A DNA stretch of 64,000 nt, taken from Colwellia sp. (GTDB lineage Bacteria; Pseudomonadota; Gammaproteobacteria; Enterobacterales; Alteromonadaceae). Shown here piece after piece: positions 1 to 9,382 of the stretch. The first letter of the stretch is position 1; each line of letters opens with the position of its first letter. Where the stretch lies: positions 100,959 through 164,958 of the forward strand of contig NVWU01000014.1 of NCBI GenBank assembly GCA_002733765.1, written 5' to 3'. Both the position numbers and the translations under genes were made by a program. The notes beneath the pieces are model-generated. The model had not been told where the DNA came from. It searched no databases and was given only the letters and a program-made list of their open reading frames with translations.

Positions 1-331
1 AAATAGCCGGCACTGTAGTTAAGCCAATTAAGGTTAAAACAGAAAAGCCACCTAAAACGGTAAACAGTACAATACCCGTTGAAAAAATCACATTAACGCG
101 TTTTTTATCGTTCAGTTCTAAAGCTTGTACTATTTGGCGCTGTATCGCTTGCGGAAAGCCTAAATCGACAACATTGAACCAACCCAGTATGGATAAAATT
201 AACAGCCATAAACCATAATGCGTACTACCTAATTCATTGATAAAAAAGGGCGTAAGTAAAAAAGAGGTTATTACGACAATACCACGTTCAAGAAACCGAA
301 ATAGAGAGCTGGTGAGTAGTTGTTTTTTCAT
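1..331 (-). CDS. Wzx-like polysaccharide flippase, N-terminal part (cut by window edge)
   Basis: Reading the minus strand from an ATG at 331 gives 110 codons without a stop, running off the left edge. The product begins MKKQLLTSSLFRFLER and continues with hydrophobic helices separated by short polar turns. It carries the FFINELGSTHYGLWLLI and VVDLGFPQAIQRQ patterns typical of the first two helices of MVF/MATE-type polysaccharide flippases (Wzx/RfbX family). Such proteins move undecaprenyl-linked sugar units across the inner membrane, which fits the glycosyltransferase cluster to the right. It is transcribed leftward, as is the acyltransferase gene at 563-1651. The rest of the gene is not visible, so the family call rests on the first quarter only. 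Confidence 0.7.
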   Translation of the reverse strand, partial: MKKQLLTSSLFRFLERGIVVITSFLLTPFFINELGSTHYGLWLLILSILGWFNVVDLGFPQAIQRQIVQALELNDKKRVNVIFSTGIVLFTVLGGFSVLTLIGLTTVPAI

Positions 332-453
332 TAAATGGGTTATTTAGCTTTGGTTGAGAAATTATAAGAAAAAAGAAAGTTAATGTGCTAGCTGACTTTA
401 ATTGTTTTTATAGTAATGATTATTGTATATATTCAGTTACCTCTGTGAGGTAC

Positions 454-545
454 GTCATTCCCGTAGTTACTAAATCGGGAATCTTGGTTAATTAACACTA
501 GACCCCGATTTAAACACTTCGAGGGTGACGATAGCGGAATAGGTA
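454..545. repeat. Interspersed inverted-repeat element, copy 1
   Basis: The core 454-529 starts GTCATTCCCGTAGTTACTAA and ends in a GGGTGAC motif, so its two ends are imperfect inverted repeats. It matches the elements at 6045-6142 and 9383-9470 over most of their length, including the trailing GACGATAG-GGAATAG stretch. It lies in the gap between the flippase and the FemAB-like gene. Confidence 0.8.
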
Positions 546-562
546 CTGATTATTTATAACAT

Positions 563-1651
563 TTATTTGCCTATAAATCGTGAAAAAAGGAGACTAAGCT
601 TATTAAAAACCTTACTCAAAAATAGTTTTACTGGGTTTTTAACAACCGTTATTGATAGCATAGCTCGAGCATCTGCATTAAATTTTGCTTTATAACTATT
701 ATTTACCCCCCCCATCATAAAATCGTAATGGTTTTTAGGGCAATTTGTTATCGACCAATAATGCAAAAACAAACCCGGTGACAGTTTTGCAAAATTTTCT
801 TCATCCCAACCACTTTGGTAAAAATGATAAGTGTTATCACTAACTAAATAGTAATGAATAGCAATAGGTTGTTCTTCTATAAAAACAGCGCTCATGGCTA
901 TTGTGCTGTTATCTTGTTCGCGTAGCGTTTTATGAAAATTATTAAATTCAAGTGCAGCAAACGCACCTGTTTTACCTTTGTTTTGCCAACGACGTTGATG
1001 ATAGCTTTTCAATAGCTCCCAGCTGTCGTCGTATTCTTCAGCAGTAAGCCAGCGTACAGTTGCATCAAGTTTAGTCAATTGGTTTTTACATCGGTTAATA
1101 CGTGAACGGGTATTTTTACTTAACTGTGCTAGTTGCCAATGAGTATTATCAACCTTATATTGCGCATAAAGTTGCTGGGTTAAGGTGCCTTTAACTTGCG
1201 GTAATATTTTCGCGATATACGAACTTTCAAAAACGGCTTTGATATTCAATTGGTCAAAATTAAGTTTATTTATTTCGTTGATAATTAATGGGTAAACTGT
1301 TTCTTCATACCCAGAATTTATATATATATCTAAATATTCAAGCGCCACCTCTTTATGCTCTGGTTCTCCTTGGCCAATAAAATGAAGTGTTTTTAGGTAA
1401 GGAAAAGATCTATCTTTTTTTATGTAAAAAGGCGCTAAACACACTAATTTATCGTCATGATAAAAAGCAAAACAATAAAGTAGCCAATTATTTTGCCAAT
1501 AACAGCTATACCAAGTGTTGATCCAAATAGAAGAGCCTAACAGCGATAGTTGTTTATTCGTTTTTTCAAACAAAGACAGCAAAGGTTTAAACTGGTCATA
1601 TGAGGTAATCAGGGATAAATGTACATCACTGTGGCTAGTAATTGATTTCAT
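563..1651 (-). CDS. FemAB/CelD-like GNAT acyltransferase
   Basis: The product is 362 residues. The C-terminal half (about 175-330) has the layout of the GNAT domain of CelD/BioF2-like proteins (Acetyltransf_6): a basic segment with SRINRCKNQL, then YHQRRW, a strand with AIHYYLVSDNTYHFYQSG, then PGLFLHYW and a final YDFMMGG turn. Proteins of this family occur in exopolysaccharide and PEP-CTERM loci and are thought to transfer acyl or aminoacyl groups to cell-envelope sugars. The substrate is unknown. No signal peptide or membrane span is visible, so it should be cytoplasmic. It is transcribed leftward toward the flippase gene, with a repeat element in the gap. The start at 1651 gives a full-length N-terminus; the ribosome-binding site is weak. 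Confidence 0.6.
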   Translation of the reverse strand: MKSITSHSDVHLSLITSYDQFKPLLSLFEKTNKQLSLLGSSIWINTWYSCYWQNNWLLYCFAFYHDDKLVCLAPFYIKKDRSFPYLKTLHFIGQGEPEHKEVALEYLDIYINSGYEETVYPLIINEINKLNFDQLNIKAVFESSYIAKILPQVKGTLTQQLYAQYKVDNTHWQLAQLSKNTRSRINRCKNQLTKLDATVRWLTAEEYDDSWELLKSYHQRRWQNKGKTGAFAALEFNNFHKTLREQDNSTIAMSAVFIEEQPIAIHYYLVSDNTYHFYQSGWDEENFAKLSPGLFLHYWSITNCPKNHYDFMMGGVNNSYKAKFNADARAMLSITVVKNPVKLFLSKVFNKLSLLFSRFIGK

Positions 1652-1861
1652 TTAAAGTATATTTTTTAATTTTGAATGTCATTTGGAAAGGTTGTTGTGT
1701 TTTATGGTGTTTAATTTATCAGTTAGTAGGCTAAATGTCATTATTTCCAGTACGCTTTTTACGTTCATGAACTTGACGCATCGGAAGTTAAGCTAAACTG
1801 TTAATGTTTATTAAATTTATAAATAATAAAGTTAAGGTTTATGATGTAATATATTCGGCTA

Positions 1862-2475
1862 TTAATAGTCTAGAAGTTTATAGTCTTGTTCATATACCTT
1901 TTTTAGAAGGTCTATAGATTTTGAGTTTAGTCCTATTTTACTCATTTTAACATCAATGAGTGTGTTGGGTTCTACATTGGCACTTTTGATGTTTGGACCA
2001 AATTTAAAGTCAATATTTATGGAATGCATATTCCTTAAAATTTCAATATCATTGTTCATGTTTTCATATTTACCAATAAAGTCCATTAATGTCCTATTAT
2101 TGTGAATTAAAAAATTGGATTGGGGAGTAAAATGGATTAAGTTATATTTTGGAGAATTAATGAAAAATGATAATTTTTTGCAAAAATCTTTTATATCTGA
2201 ACACGACTCAATAACTTCTTTCTGCCGAAAGTCTTCAGAGTGCTCTAGAGGGAAAATGTTTTCTCTAATAGCCTGTGTGTTGAGCGTGGGCGGAAAAAAT
2301 GAGGGATGGGCGTTGAATTTTCATCTAGGCCATGCGTTACACTTTCACTAGCGACTTTGGGCATTTTATAATAAAGCGTTTTCTTTGTGAAAATTTCTTG
2401 GATAAGAATTAACGTTAATTTCCACCTTCGTCGTTTAAAATATCCAAAATGATTTACAGCGAAACTTGGTAACAT
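1862..2475 (-). pseudogene. Decayed sulfotransferase
   Basis: Two minus-strand frames together recall a PAPS-dependent sulfotransferase. The N-terminal piece (2475 to about 2247) contains TKKTLYYKMPKVASESV, matching the 5'-phosphosulfate-binding loop (K-x-A-S/G-S). It stops at a TAG at 2245-2247. A second frame, open from about 2300 down to 1862, reads HFTPQSNFLIH, then MDFIGKYENMN and a tail ending VYEQDYKLLDY, as in the C-terminus of Sulfotransfer_2 proteins. The central R-x-P-x-x-R-x-x-S 3'-phosphate region is missing. The gene therefore carries a frameshift and an internal deletion and should be non-functional. It may once have sulfated the polysaccharide made by this cluster. Confidence 0.7.
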
Positions 2476-2670
2476 GCTAAGAGTCTAATAATGAGTTTAA
2501 TATTCTTAAAATTGTCACTTATATATGTGTAAATGTAAATGAATAAAAATTTAATTAGTGATTAGCCCGTAATTATAAATAAATTAGTTAAAATTAATTA
2601 TACGTAACAAGCTGACGGTCAATGTCTTATGAATCATAGTGTACAATTTATGCTTCTCAGGATATAAAAT

Positions 2671-3841
2671 ATGCGGTATAAAACTTCTTTTAGAGGCGTC
2701 AATAAAAAAAATAAAATTGTTTGGGCGCTTATCGGGGATGAAAAAGTGACTAGCTCCCGTATACACGGGATAAATATTCATAATAAATTGGTTGAAAATG
2801 GGTATTTGTCATTAATTTGTCATTAATTTGGTATGAGCTGTCTACCAGTATTCCCATTTATAAGAACCAATTTCATGTTTTAAAATCATTATTTATTGAG
2901 GGTGACATACTTGTAATCCAAAAAATAAAAAAAGATGAAGGCCTTATCCATTTTTTTAATGAGTGCAGGGGTTAAGGTTTATTTTATTGATTGTGATTTA
3001 CCTGTGTCTATAGATATTGGTAATCAAGTCGATAAGGTAATTGTGCCCTCAACTTTTTTAAAGAAAATATATGAATCCACAATTGACACAGATATTACTT
3101 GTATCAATGATGCACCAGAAATTTATATTGAGCCTATAGTGAACAATATAATAAAAACAGCGTTTAAATGCGTTTGGTTTGGAACAAAAGATGGGGAGAA
3201 GTTCAACATTTAAAAGCGATAATAGATAATGATCCCAAATAAAAAAAATGGTCCTTAACAACAATTTCTAATCACTTAGATGCCGATTATAAATGGGATA
3301 AAAACTCTTATCATTTTATCTCAACCTTTGATGCTGTACTTATTCCTATTTTTGATAGCGAAGATGTAAGCTATGTTAAATCTTCAAATAGAGTATTACA
3401 GAGTATGGCATTAGGGGTTCCAGTTGTTGCGAGCTTTATTCCTTCATATGAGGAAGTAATCCAAACCGAATTAATGGCTTTATCTGTAATTGTGACTTTG
3501 ACTGGGTTGATGCGTTATTGTCTTTAGAAACGCCAGCGATTAAAAATCACATTGTATTAAATGCATACCAAGTAGCTCAAAATCACAACGTTAGTAGTAT
3601 TATTAAAGAGTGGGAGCGCACATTAGGTTTAAACTCTTGCTTTAAGGGCGAAGATAAAAACTTTCATAAAGTTAGCAAGAAATTAAGGTTTTTAGCCTAT
3701 AGAAATCTTTTAAAAAAAGACGTTTTTTACCAGAACGATTATATGTCAGCAGCTTCATTAGGCGAAAAGGTGGAAGCATTGAGTGTGGTTGCTATGCTAA
3801 TGTTTAAAAAGGCACTGAGAAAATTGCTACCCGCTAAATGA
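2671..3841 (+). pseudogene. Decayed glycosyltransferase with five lesions
   Basis: From the ATG at 2671 the reading begins with KIVWALIGDEKVTSSRIHGI, a glycosyltransferase-like N-terminus. It breaks after an 11-bp tandem duplication (2807-2817 and 2818-2828); removing one copy restores the frame through GDILVIQKIKKDEGLIHF. Further breaks are a frameshift near 2965-2975, a one-base loss near 3181-3183, an in-frame TAA at 3240-3242 and a frameshift near 3480-3495. After these the frame ends at 3841. The pieces keep their expected order: VYFIDCDLPVSI, VIVPSTFLKKI, then FDAVLIPIFDSE and RVLQSMALGVPVVAS, the last resembling the donor-binding region of GT-B enzymes. The total length of about 390 codons suits a full gene that is now dead. 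Confidence 0.8.
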
Positions 3842-3886
3842 AGCTGATTATTTTCAAGAATTTTAAAGGAACTATGTGGTATTAAT

Positions 3887-5029
3887 ATGAAGAAAGCATT
3901 GTTTATTCTTAGTAATTTCACTAAAGGTGGGATTCAAACTCAAGCTGTAGCAATTGCGAGGCACTTACAACAAGAGCATCAGTTTATAATTGAATTTTGG
4001 TGTGTTGGTAAAATAGAGGCCAGTTTTATTGAGTTATTGGAAAAAGAGTCTTTCTTGTACCAGAAAGATGAAACGCTAAATAAGCTTTTTGTTAATAGCT
4101 ATTATAAAAAAGGTAAATTCCAAAAACTAAAGCTACTCTTTAGAGCTTGGCAAGCGCTTTATAAATCTAAAAGTAGTGTGGTTTTTCCTTTTGCACAGCC
4201 ATTACCTGTAAATTTATTATTTAAATTTAGTTTTATTAAACTTTCATTTTGGTTCGAACGAGGTGGATATATAAATCCAGAACCAAATAAACATACAATA
4301 TTAGACAAAATTATAAGCTTTAATTCACCTACTTATATTGCCAACTCTATACATGGAGCGAAAGCACTGGCAATTATGAGAGGGGTAAAGTTTGATGATG
4401 TTAAGGTTATTCGAAATGAATTAGTGCCTATGGTGAAGCCTAAAAGTGAGGGGTTTGATTTATCAGAATATAACATTACGCCGGGTAGCGTTATATTCGT
4501 TATGGTGGCAAATTTTTTTAATGAGAAAGATCATGAAACGTTAATTCGTGCATGGAAACTCATTTCTCCAGAACTTAGTGCTAAACTGCTTTTTGCGGGT
4601 TTGGGAGGCCCATCCTATTGTATAGATAATAATGAAAAAATGAAAAAATTAACTGAACAGTTAAATTTAGGTGATGATATATTGTTTTTGGGGCAAAATT
4701 GTAATATTGCTTCATTATTAGAAGTTGCGGATGTAGGTGTTTTATCTAGTCTGAGTGAAGGCTGTCCTAATGCCGTTTTGGAATATATGTCGGCAAAGCT
4801 TCCTCTTTTAGTTACTGAAATACCAGGTATAGTGGAAATAATACCAAAGAATAATTTCACTTTCCAAGCGAAGGATGTAAATTCTTGTTATATAGGAATA
4901 AAAAAACTATTAGCCTCTAAAGATGAGTTAGAAAGTATTGGTGTAGCTAATTATGAGCATTTATTAGAACACTTTTGTTCTGGCTTGATGTATGACAAGT
5001 ATTCAAAACTAGTTTCAGTCATAAAGTAA
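3887..5029 (+). CDS. Glycosyltransferase family 4 protein
   Basis: This is a 380-residue GT-B fold enzyme of the GT4 type. The N-terminal domain opens with LFILSNFTKGGIQTQAVAIA, the usual glycine-rich acceptor-side loop. The C-terminal domain shows VIFVMVANFFNEKDHETLI, LLFAGLGG and the EGCPNAVLEYMSAKLPLLVT segment, which carries the E-x7-E donor-sugar motif. It should act at the cytoplasmic face of the inner membrane, adding one sugar to a lipid-linked repeat unit. Donor and linkage cannot be told from sequence. A weak AAAGGA lies some 17 bases before the ATG at 3887. It follows the broken glycosyltransferase by 45 bases and precedes a GT2 gene by 17 bases, so these two intact genes probably form one unit. 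Confidence 0.85.
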   Translation: MKKALFILSNFTKGGIQTQAVAIARHLQQEHQFIIEFWCVGKIEASFIELLEKESFLYQKDETLNKLFVNSYYKKGKFQKLKLLFRAWQALYKSKSSVVFPFAQPLPVNLLFKFSFIKLSFWFERGGYINPEPNKHTILDKIISFNSPTYIANSIHGAKALAIMRGVKFDDVKVIRNELVPMVKPKSEGFDLSEYNITPGSVIFVMVANFFNEKDHETLIRAWKLISPELSAKLLFAGLGGPSYCIDNNEKMKKLTEQLNLGDDILFLGQNCNIASLLEVADVGVLSSLSEGCPNAVLEYMSAKLPLLVTEIPGIVEIIPKNNFTFQAKDVNSCYIGIKKLLASKDELESIGVANYEHLLEHFCSGLMYDKYSKLVSVIK

Positions 5030-5046
5030 AATTTAGGAATATATTT

Positions 5047-5955
5047 ATGGACTTATCAATTGTTTTTTCTACTTTTAAAAGTGAAAACATTTTAGAAAAA
5101 TCGCTTAAAGCGTATTGCAACATAGAAACTAATTACGCTTGGGAATTAATTATTGTTGATAATGCTTGCAGGGAAGAAACTCGTAAGGTTGTTGCAAAGT
5201 ATAAGCAAAAATTACCTATAGTGTTTCTTGAGCAACCTAAGCAAGGTAAAAACAATGCGTTGAACAAGGCGATACCTATTATACAGGGGGAGTTAGTTCT
5301 GTTCACAGACAACGACATTATTCCTGAAAGTAATATTGTTGATGTGTATGTTGGGGCAGGTAAAACTTACCCTGATATTGATGTTTTTGGTGGGAGAATT
5401 TTACCAGATATAAAGCTTCCATCATGGATTGATACATCATTAGGGAGAATTCGTTCAGCGTTTGGTATTTTTGATAAAGGTGATAGCGATGTTATGTTGC
5501 CGCCCATGGAAGTTTGGGGTGGTAATATGATGTTACGCACGCTTCTCTTTAAAGATGGTATGAGTTTCAATACAAAAGTTGGACCTAGTGGTAGTAACTA
5601 CGTGATGGGAAGTGAAACAGAGTTATTGAAAAGGTTAGAAGCAAATGGCCACCAAGGTATGTATATTGCCAATAGTATAGTTCAGCATCAAATTAGAAGT
5701 GAACAATTAACAATTAATTGGTTAAAGCATCGTACTTATCGATTAGGGCGCGGCGTAGCGAATGGCGAGAAAGACGATTCAGCGCAATTATTTGGTATAC
5801 CAAGGTATCTTATTAAAAGTATTATTTTTGATAGTCTTCGAGTGTTGGGTACTATTGTATTGTTAAAGTCGAAGAAAGAAAAAAATAAGTCCTTTATGGA
5901 TCTTTATTTCAATTTAGGCAGATTCGCACAGTTTAGAAACATGAGTAAAACTTGA
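5047..5955 (+). CDS. Glycosyltransferase family 2 protein
   Basis: This 302-residue protein has a GT-A fold of family 2. It begins LSIVFSTFKSENILEKSL, followed by the nucleotide-binding ELIIVDNACREE strand, GKNNALNKAI, and the metal-binding DxD-like motif FTDNDIIPES near residue 90. A conserved acceptor-side segment with VWGGNMMLRT follows at about 150-165, and an H-x-I-R element near 220. The C-terminus is basic and may touch the membrane. It starts 17 bases after the upstream GT4 gene and likely shares its transcript. The specificity is unknown. The gene is followed by inverted-repeat copy 2, after which the next gene lies on the other strand. Confidence 0.85.
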   Translation: MDLSIVFSTFKSENILEKSLKAYCNIETNYAWELIIVDNACREETRKVVAKYKQKLPIVFLEQPKQGKNNALNKAIPIIQGELVLFTDNDIIPESNIVDVYVGAGKTYPDIDVFGGRILPDIKLPSWIDTSLGRIRSAFGIFDKGDSDVMLPPMEVWGGNMMLRTLLFKDGMSFNTKVGPSGSNYVMGSETELLKRLEANGHQGMYIANSIVQHQIRSEQLTINWLKHRTYRLGRGVANGEKDDSAQLFGIPRYLIKSIIFDSLRVLGTIVLLKSKKEKNKSFMDLYFNLGRFAQFRNMSKT

Positions 5956-6044
5956 TATCTCATTTTACTGTAACTTTTATGTGTTCATGAAAGTTACTTT
6001 TAATATTAAAATCTATTTTTGAAGTAACCATGCCCAATATTCAC

Positions 6045-6142
6045 GTCATCCCCGTAGTCACTAAATCGGGGATGGAATCTCAGTGTTTAAAAGCCTAGAC
6101 TCCCTATTTAAAGACCTCGGGAGTGACGATAGGTGAATAGAT
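6045..6142. repeat. Interspersed inverted-repeat element, copy 2
   Basis: It begins GTCATCCCCGTAGTCACTAA and its core ends CTCGGGAGTGAC at 6127, followed by GATAGGTGAATAG. The ends are imperfect inverted repeats, and the outer flanks (TATTCAC and GTGAATA) extend the symmetry. It lies between the convergent GT2 genes that end at 5955 and 6171. Confidence 0.85.
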
Positions 6143-6170
6143 ACCTTTTGTATTAAATATAGCCGTTACA

Positions 6171-7004
6171 TTAGGTGAGTTTTGGATATATTAGGGTCAT
6201 GATTTTTCCTAAGCCAAACAATAATTTTCTTTCCACACCGGAACATTTACCGCCAGACGTCATAAAGGTTTTATATATATATTTAGACGAGAGCCCTTTA
6301 TGTTGCCTAAATGTGTGCCAATGTTTTTTTAAAAGTTGGCAATGCCCAATTAATATGGTTCGACCGTTTGATGAAATGTTGCCATGGCCCATTCGCCTAA
6401 CCTTAGTAAGTGCTTGATTGATAAAACCTATTCTAAACCCTTGTTGAACTAGGCGTATGCTTAATTCATGATCTTCAGAGCAGCGTATTTTTTGATCAAA
6501 ATAGTTAACCGCTTCTAACGACGCTTTAGTAATAAGCAATGAGGGTGGGGTAACTTGCATTGACTCTAGTAGATCAACAATTGTTAAGTCAAACGGTTTA
6601 TCAACAAATGTTGATAGATCACCTGTTTTGTCAAATGTAGTGACCCCGGTATGGCAGGCTGAAAAGTGCGGGTGTTCCGCTAAAAAGGCTAACTGTAATT
6701 CAAGTTTATTGGGTAACCACATATCATCAGCGTCTAAAAAAGCAATCAAAGTACTGGTTGCCGCTTTAGCGCCAGTATTTCTAGCCGTAGATACGCCTTT
6801 ATTTTCTTCAAAGTCTATTACTGTTATATCATCATATTGAGATAAAAATTCCAGTGCTTTAGCGCCACAACCGTCATTTACAACAATAACCTCTTTAGGT
6901 TGAATTGTTTGCTGTTTTATTGATTGGTATGTTTCGTCAAAAAACTCTTCAGCATGATAAAAAGGAATTACGACACTAATCGATGGGGTCATTAAATATT
7001 CCAT
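6171..7004 (-). CDS. Glycosyltransferase family 2 protein
   Basis: This 277-residue GT-A fold enzyme has the full family-2 pattern: ISVVIPFYHAEEFFDETYQS, KEVIVVNDGCG, the ENKGVSTARNTGA loop and the DxD motif FLDADDMW near residue 96. CSEDHELSIRLVQQG near 195 holds the catalytic-base region (ED). An internal ATG five codons in (6992) gives the start MTPSISVV and is as likely as the one at 7004; neither has a strong ribosome-binding site. It is transcribed opposite to its neighbours, convergent with the gene at 5047 and divergent from the GT4 gene at 7179. Donor and acceptor are unknown. Confidence 0.85.
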   Translation of the reverse strand: MEYLMTPSISVVIPFYHAEEFFDETYQSIKQQTIQPKEVIVVNDGCGAKALEFLSQYDDITVIDFEENKGVSTARNTGAKAATSTLIAFLDADDMWLPNKLELQLAFLAEHPHFSACHTGVTTFDKTGDLSTFVDKPFDLTIVDLLESMQVTPPSLLITKASLEAVNYFDQKIRCSEDHELSIRLVQQGFRIGFINQALTKVRRMGHGNISSNGRTILIGHCQLLKKHWHTFRQHKGLSSKYIYKTFMTSGGKCSGVERKLLFGLGKIMTLIYPKLT

Positions 7005-7178
7005 TGTTGGATTTTAGTTAATTAGCTATTAAATGTACTTTTAATCTAATTACCATTCAAGCTTTTAGACCTATTTCTTTTCATTATAAGGAAGATGTAG
7101 TAATTTAGGCATAATAAAAGGTAATGTTTATTGTTACGGGCGAGTTGCTTTTGTAAGTTGCTTTTATAAGGGAATAAA

Positions 7179-8330
7179 ATGCAAAAAAATGAAAAACCAC
7201 TGAATATTTTACAACTAACATTGTCATTTGAGAATGGCGGTCGAAAAGAAGCGATTAGAAACCTTGCTGCGGGTATGCAAGAAGCGGGTCATAAAGTTTT
7301 TTTAGGTTGTGTTTCTCATTTAGGCGCAGAGCAAAAAGATTTAACCGTATTTGAAGGTTCGGTCGTATTTAACCGACAAAAATTATTCGACCTTAAAGCG
7401 GCAAAACAATTGGCTCAATATTGTGCTGCTCATCAAATAGATTTAATACATACCCATGATGCGGGCAGCTTATTTTTTTCATCACTAGCCAAATACTCTT
7501 TCAATAAAACGCCTCCCCAAATTATGACTTTTCATCGTTCTTTAAATTTTGAAACAGCAAGTTTTAAGAATAAATTACGTAATGTGTTTTCATTATTAGT
7601 GACAGAAGGTGTAATTACTGTTTCAAATGCACGAGGTCGTGATTTTATTGCAAGCAATTTAATTAAACCTAAAAGGTTGAAGTTAATTAATCTTTCTGCA
7701 GATATAAACCGATTTACATTTGACCTTGATGCGAGAGAGCGCATTAGAGACAGTTTTTCTATTAAATCTACAGATATAGTTTGTGGTGCAATGGGACATT
7801 TTGGACTAGAAAAAGGTATTGATGTGGTGATTAAAGGTTTTTCTGACCTTCAGCAGCGTCTTGGTGAAGAAGCGAGATCAGTACATTTAATGATTTTAGG
7901 CAAGGGCAACGAAAAAGATACACAGAGGTTGCAGCAGCTTATCAGTGGTTTAAAAATAGAGCGTGTTATTTTTGCTGGTTTTCATCCTGATCCTGAATCA
8001 TATTTTTCGGCATTCGATATTTTTTTACACTCCCCAAGAGAAGAAAATGGCGCAACGGTATTATTTGAAGCAATGGCAACAGGCCTACCTATAGTGGGTT
8101 CTTTAATCGGTGGTGTTCCTGAGGCTATAGTAGAAAATGAAACAGGTTTATTAGTGGATAGCGATACGCCTAAGCAATTAGCTGACGCAGCCCAGAAAAT
8201 AATTGTTAATAATGAGCTTAGAGGTTTTATGGGATTGGAAGGCTTTAAAAGATGCTACCAAAATTTTACGCGAGAACATTATTTTAACAGGCATGTCGAT
8301 TTTTATAGAGAAATTTTAAAACACAATTAA
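7179..8330 (+). CDS. Glycosyltransferase family 4 protein
   Basis: The product is a 383-residue GT-B enzyme. The N-terminal lobe shows LNILQLTLSFENGGRKEAI and IDLIHTHDAGS. The C-terminal Glycos_transf_1 lobe shows VCGAMGHFGLEKGIDVVI, LMILGKG and the donor-binding REENGATVLFEAMATGLPIV segment with the E-x7-E motif. AAGGGAATAAA just before the ATG is a good ribosome-binding site. A second glycosyltransferase-like gene starts 23 bases after its stop, so the two are probably cotranscribed from a promoter in the 174-base gap shared with the leftward GT2 gene. It should assemble a surface polysaccharide unit; its sugar specificity is not predictable. Confidence 0.85.
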   Translation: MQKNEKPLNILQLTLSFENGGRKEAIRNLAAGMQEAGHKVFLGCVSHLGAEQKDLTVFEGSVVFNRQKLFDLKAAKQLAQYCAAHQIDLIHTHDAGSLFFSSLAKYSFNKTPPQIMTFHRSLNFETASFKNKLRNVFSLLVTEGVITVSNARGRDFIASNLIKPKRLKLINLSADINRFTFDLDARERIRDSFSIKSTDIVCGAMGHFGLEKGIDVVIKGFSDLQQRLGEEARSVHLMILGKGNEKDTQRLQQLISGLKIERVIFAGFHPDPESYFSAFDIFLHSPREENGATVLFEAMATGLPIVGSLIGGVPEAIVENETGLLVDSDTPKQLADAAQKIIVNNELRGFMGLEGFKRCYQNFTREHYFNRHVDFYREILKHN

Positions 8331-8353
8331 AAATAGATTAAAAAGGAAAAGTA

Positions 8354-9346
8354 ATGACTACTATCACAATCGTTATAACACCTAGAGAACGATACTACGG
8401 TGTTATTGAGTGCATTGACGCCGTTTGTAATAATACCGATGAGCCATTCGATTTAATAATTACCGACATTGGTTACCCTAAAGCACTTATTAAGCAAGTT
8501 GAGCAACGGATTAAGAGTATACCTAATGCTAAAATAATTGATTATGGCGGCATGGTTACGCCCATGAAAGTGTTTGAGCATTTAGTGCCTATTATTAAAA
8601 CTGATATGTTGGTTTGGGTTGAAACTGACACCACTGTTTTACCCGGTTGGATGCCCCCTTTGATTCAAAGTATTAACGATGGTGCCTCTTTTGTATCGCC
8701 ATTAACGCTAGAAAAAGAAGGTGTTGATCAGGGCGCTAAAATTCGAAATCATCTATATACTTGTAAAATATTGGTTGTTGAGTATGAAGGTGTAGACTAC
8801 TTAATTGAAGCTAAAGAATATAGAAGAGATCTACCCGAAAACATACCTGATGAAATTAGGCCAACAGAAACGTTTGAATGGCATACAGTGGCTTTTAAAA
8901 CTCAAGACCTACAGGAAATTGACTTTCCAGACATGGTGATGAGACAACAAATAGACATCCCTATGCAATTAAGGGCTCAAGGTAAAACGATGGTTGCTAA
9001 CCCTCATTCAAAAGTTATATTTGATAATTTATGCACTCGATTAACACTTAGAGACATGAAATATTTCTTTTTTGTTTGGTCGCACAAGCTTAATGAAAAG
9101 TCGCACCGTGAGTTTGAAAAAAGGTGGGGCTATAATTTTTATTCAGAGCAGTCGATTTATAACTGGGTTTTTCGTCGTAAGGCCTTTTTGATTTGCAGGT
9201 TCTTTTTTATTCCTATCCCTTTAGCAAATAAGATTACGGGTTTATGCAAAAGAATATTTTGTAAGGATTGGGACCCTCTCAAGGATCCTATCGGCGATGC
9301 AAGGCAGTTATCTCAAGAAATTGGAAGCCCAGAGCCTAATCGTTAA
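8354..9346 (+). CDS. GT2-like glycosyltransferase
   Basis: This 330-residue protein opens with TITIVITPRERYYGVIECID and has a GT-A-like nucleotide-binding half. LVWVETDTTVLPGWMPPLIQ near residues 90-110 occupies the place of the DxD motif, here as D-T-T. The C-terminal part includes an HTVAFKTQDL segment and a hydrophobic, aromatic-rich helix near 225-290. The match to classical family 2 is distant, so the call is a superfamily assignment. It has a strong AAAAGGAAAAG ribosome-binding site and follows the GT4 gene by 23 bases, which suggests the two are made together. Repeat copy 3 lies downstream. Confidence 0.6.
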   Translation: MTTITIVITPRERYYGVIECIDAVCNNTDEPFDLIITDIGYPKALIKQVEQRIKSIPNAKIIDYGGMVTPMKVFEHLVPIIKTDMLVWVETDTTVLPGWMPPLIQSINDGASFVSPLTLEKEGVDQGAKIRNHLYTCKILVVEYEGVDYLIEAKEYRRDLPENIPDEIRPTETFEWHTVAFKTQDLQEIDFPDMVMRQQIDIPMQLRAQGKTMVANPHSKVIFDNLCTRLTLRDMKYFFFVWSHKLNEKSHREFEKRWGYNFYSEQSIYNWVFRRKAFLICRFFFIPIPLANKITGLCKRIFCKDWDPLKDPIGDARQLSQEIGSPEPNR

Positions 9347-9382
9347 AGCAGTTGAAGGCAACAATGTCTTTATAAATTGTAA

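Noticed and set aside
1862..2086. A 74-codon minus-strand open frame that could be called a small gene
   Set aside because: Its residues match the C-terminus of a sulfotransferase, and the same frame continues upstream of its first Met, so it belongs to the pseudogene.
2935..3213. A 92-codon plus-strand frame, and the frame at 3518-3841, as separate hypothetical proteins
   Set aside because: Both are consecutive pieces of the same broken glycosyltransferase, lined up by residue order across the lesions.
3240..3248. Frameshift at the A8 tract in the glycosyltransferase pseudogene
   Set aside because: Codon positions show that the frame is the same before and after; only an in-frame TAA is present there.
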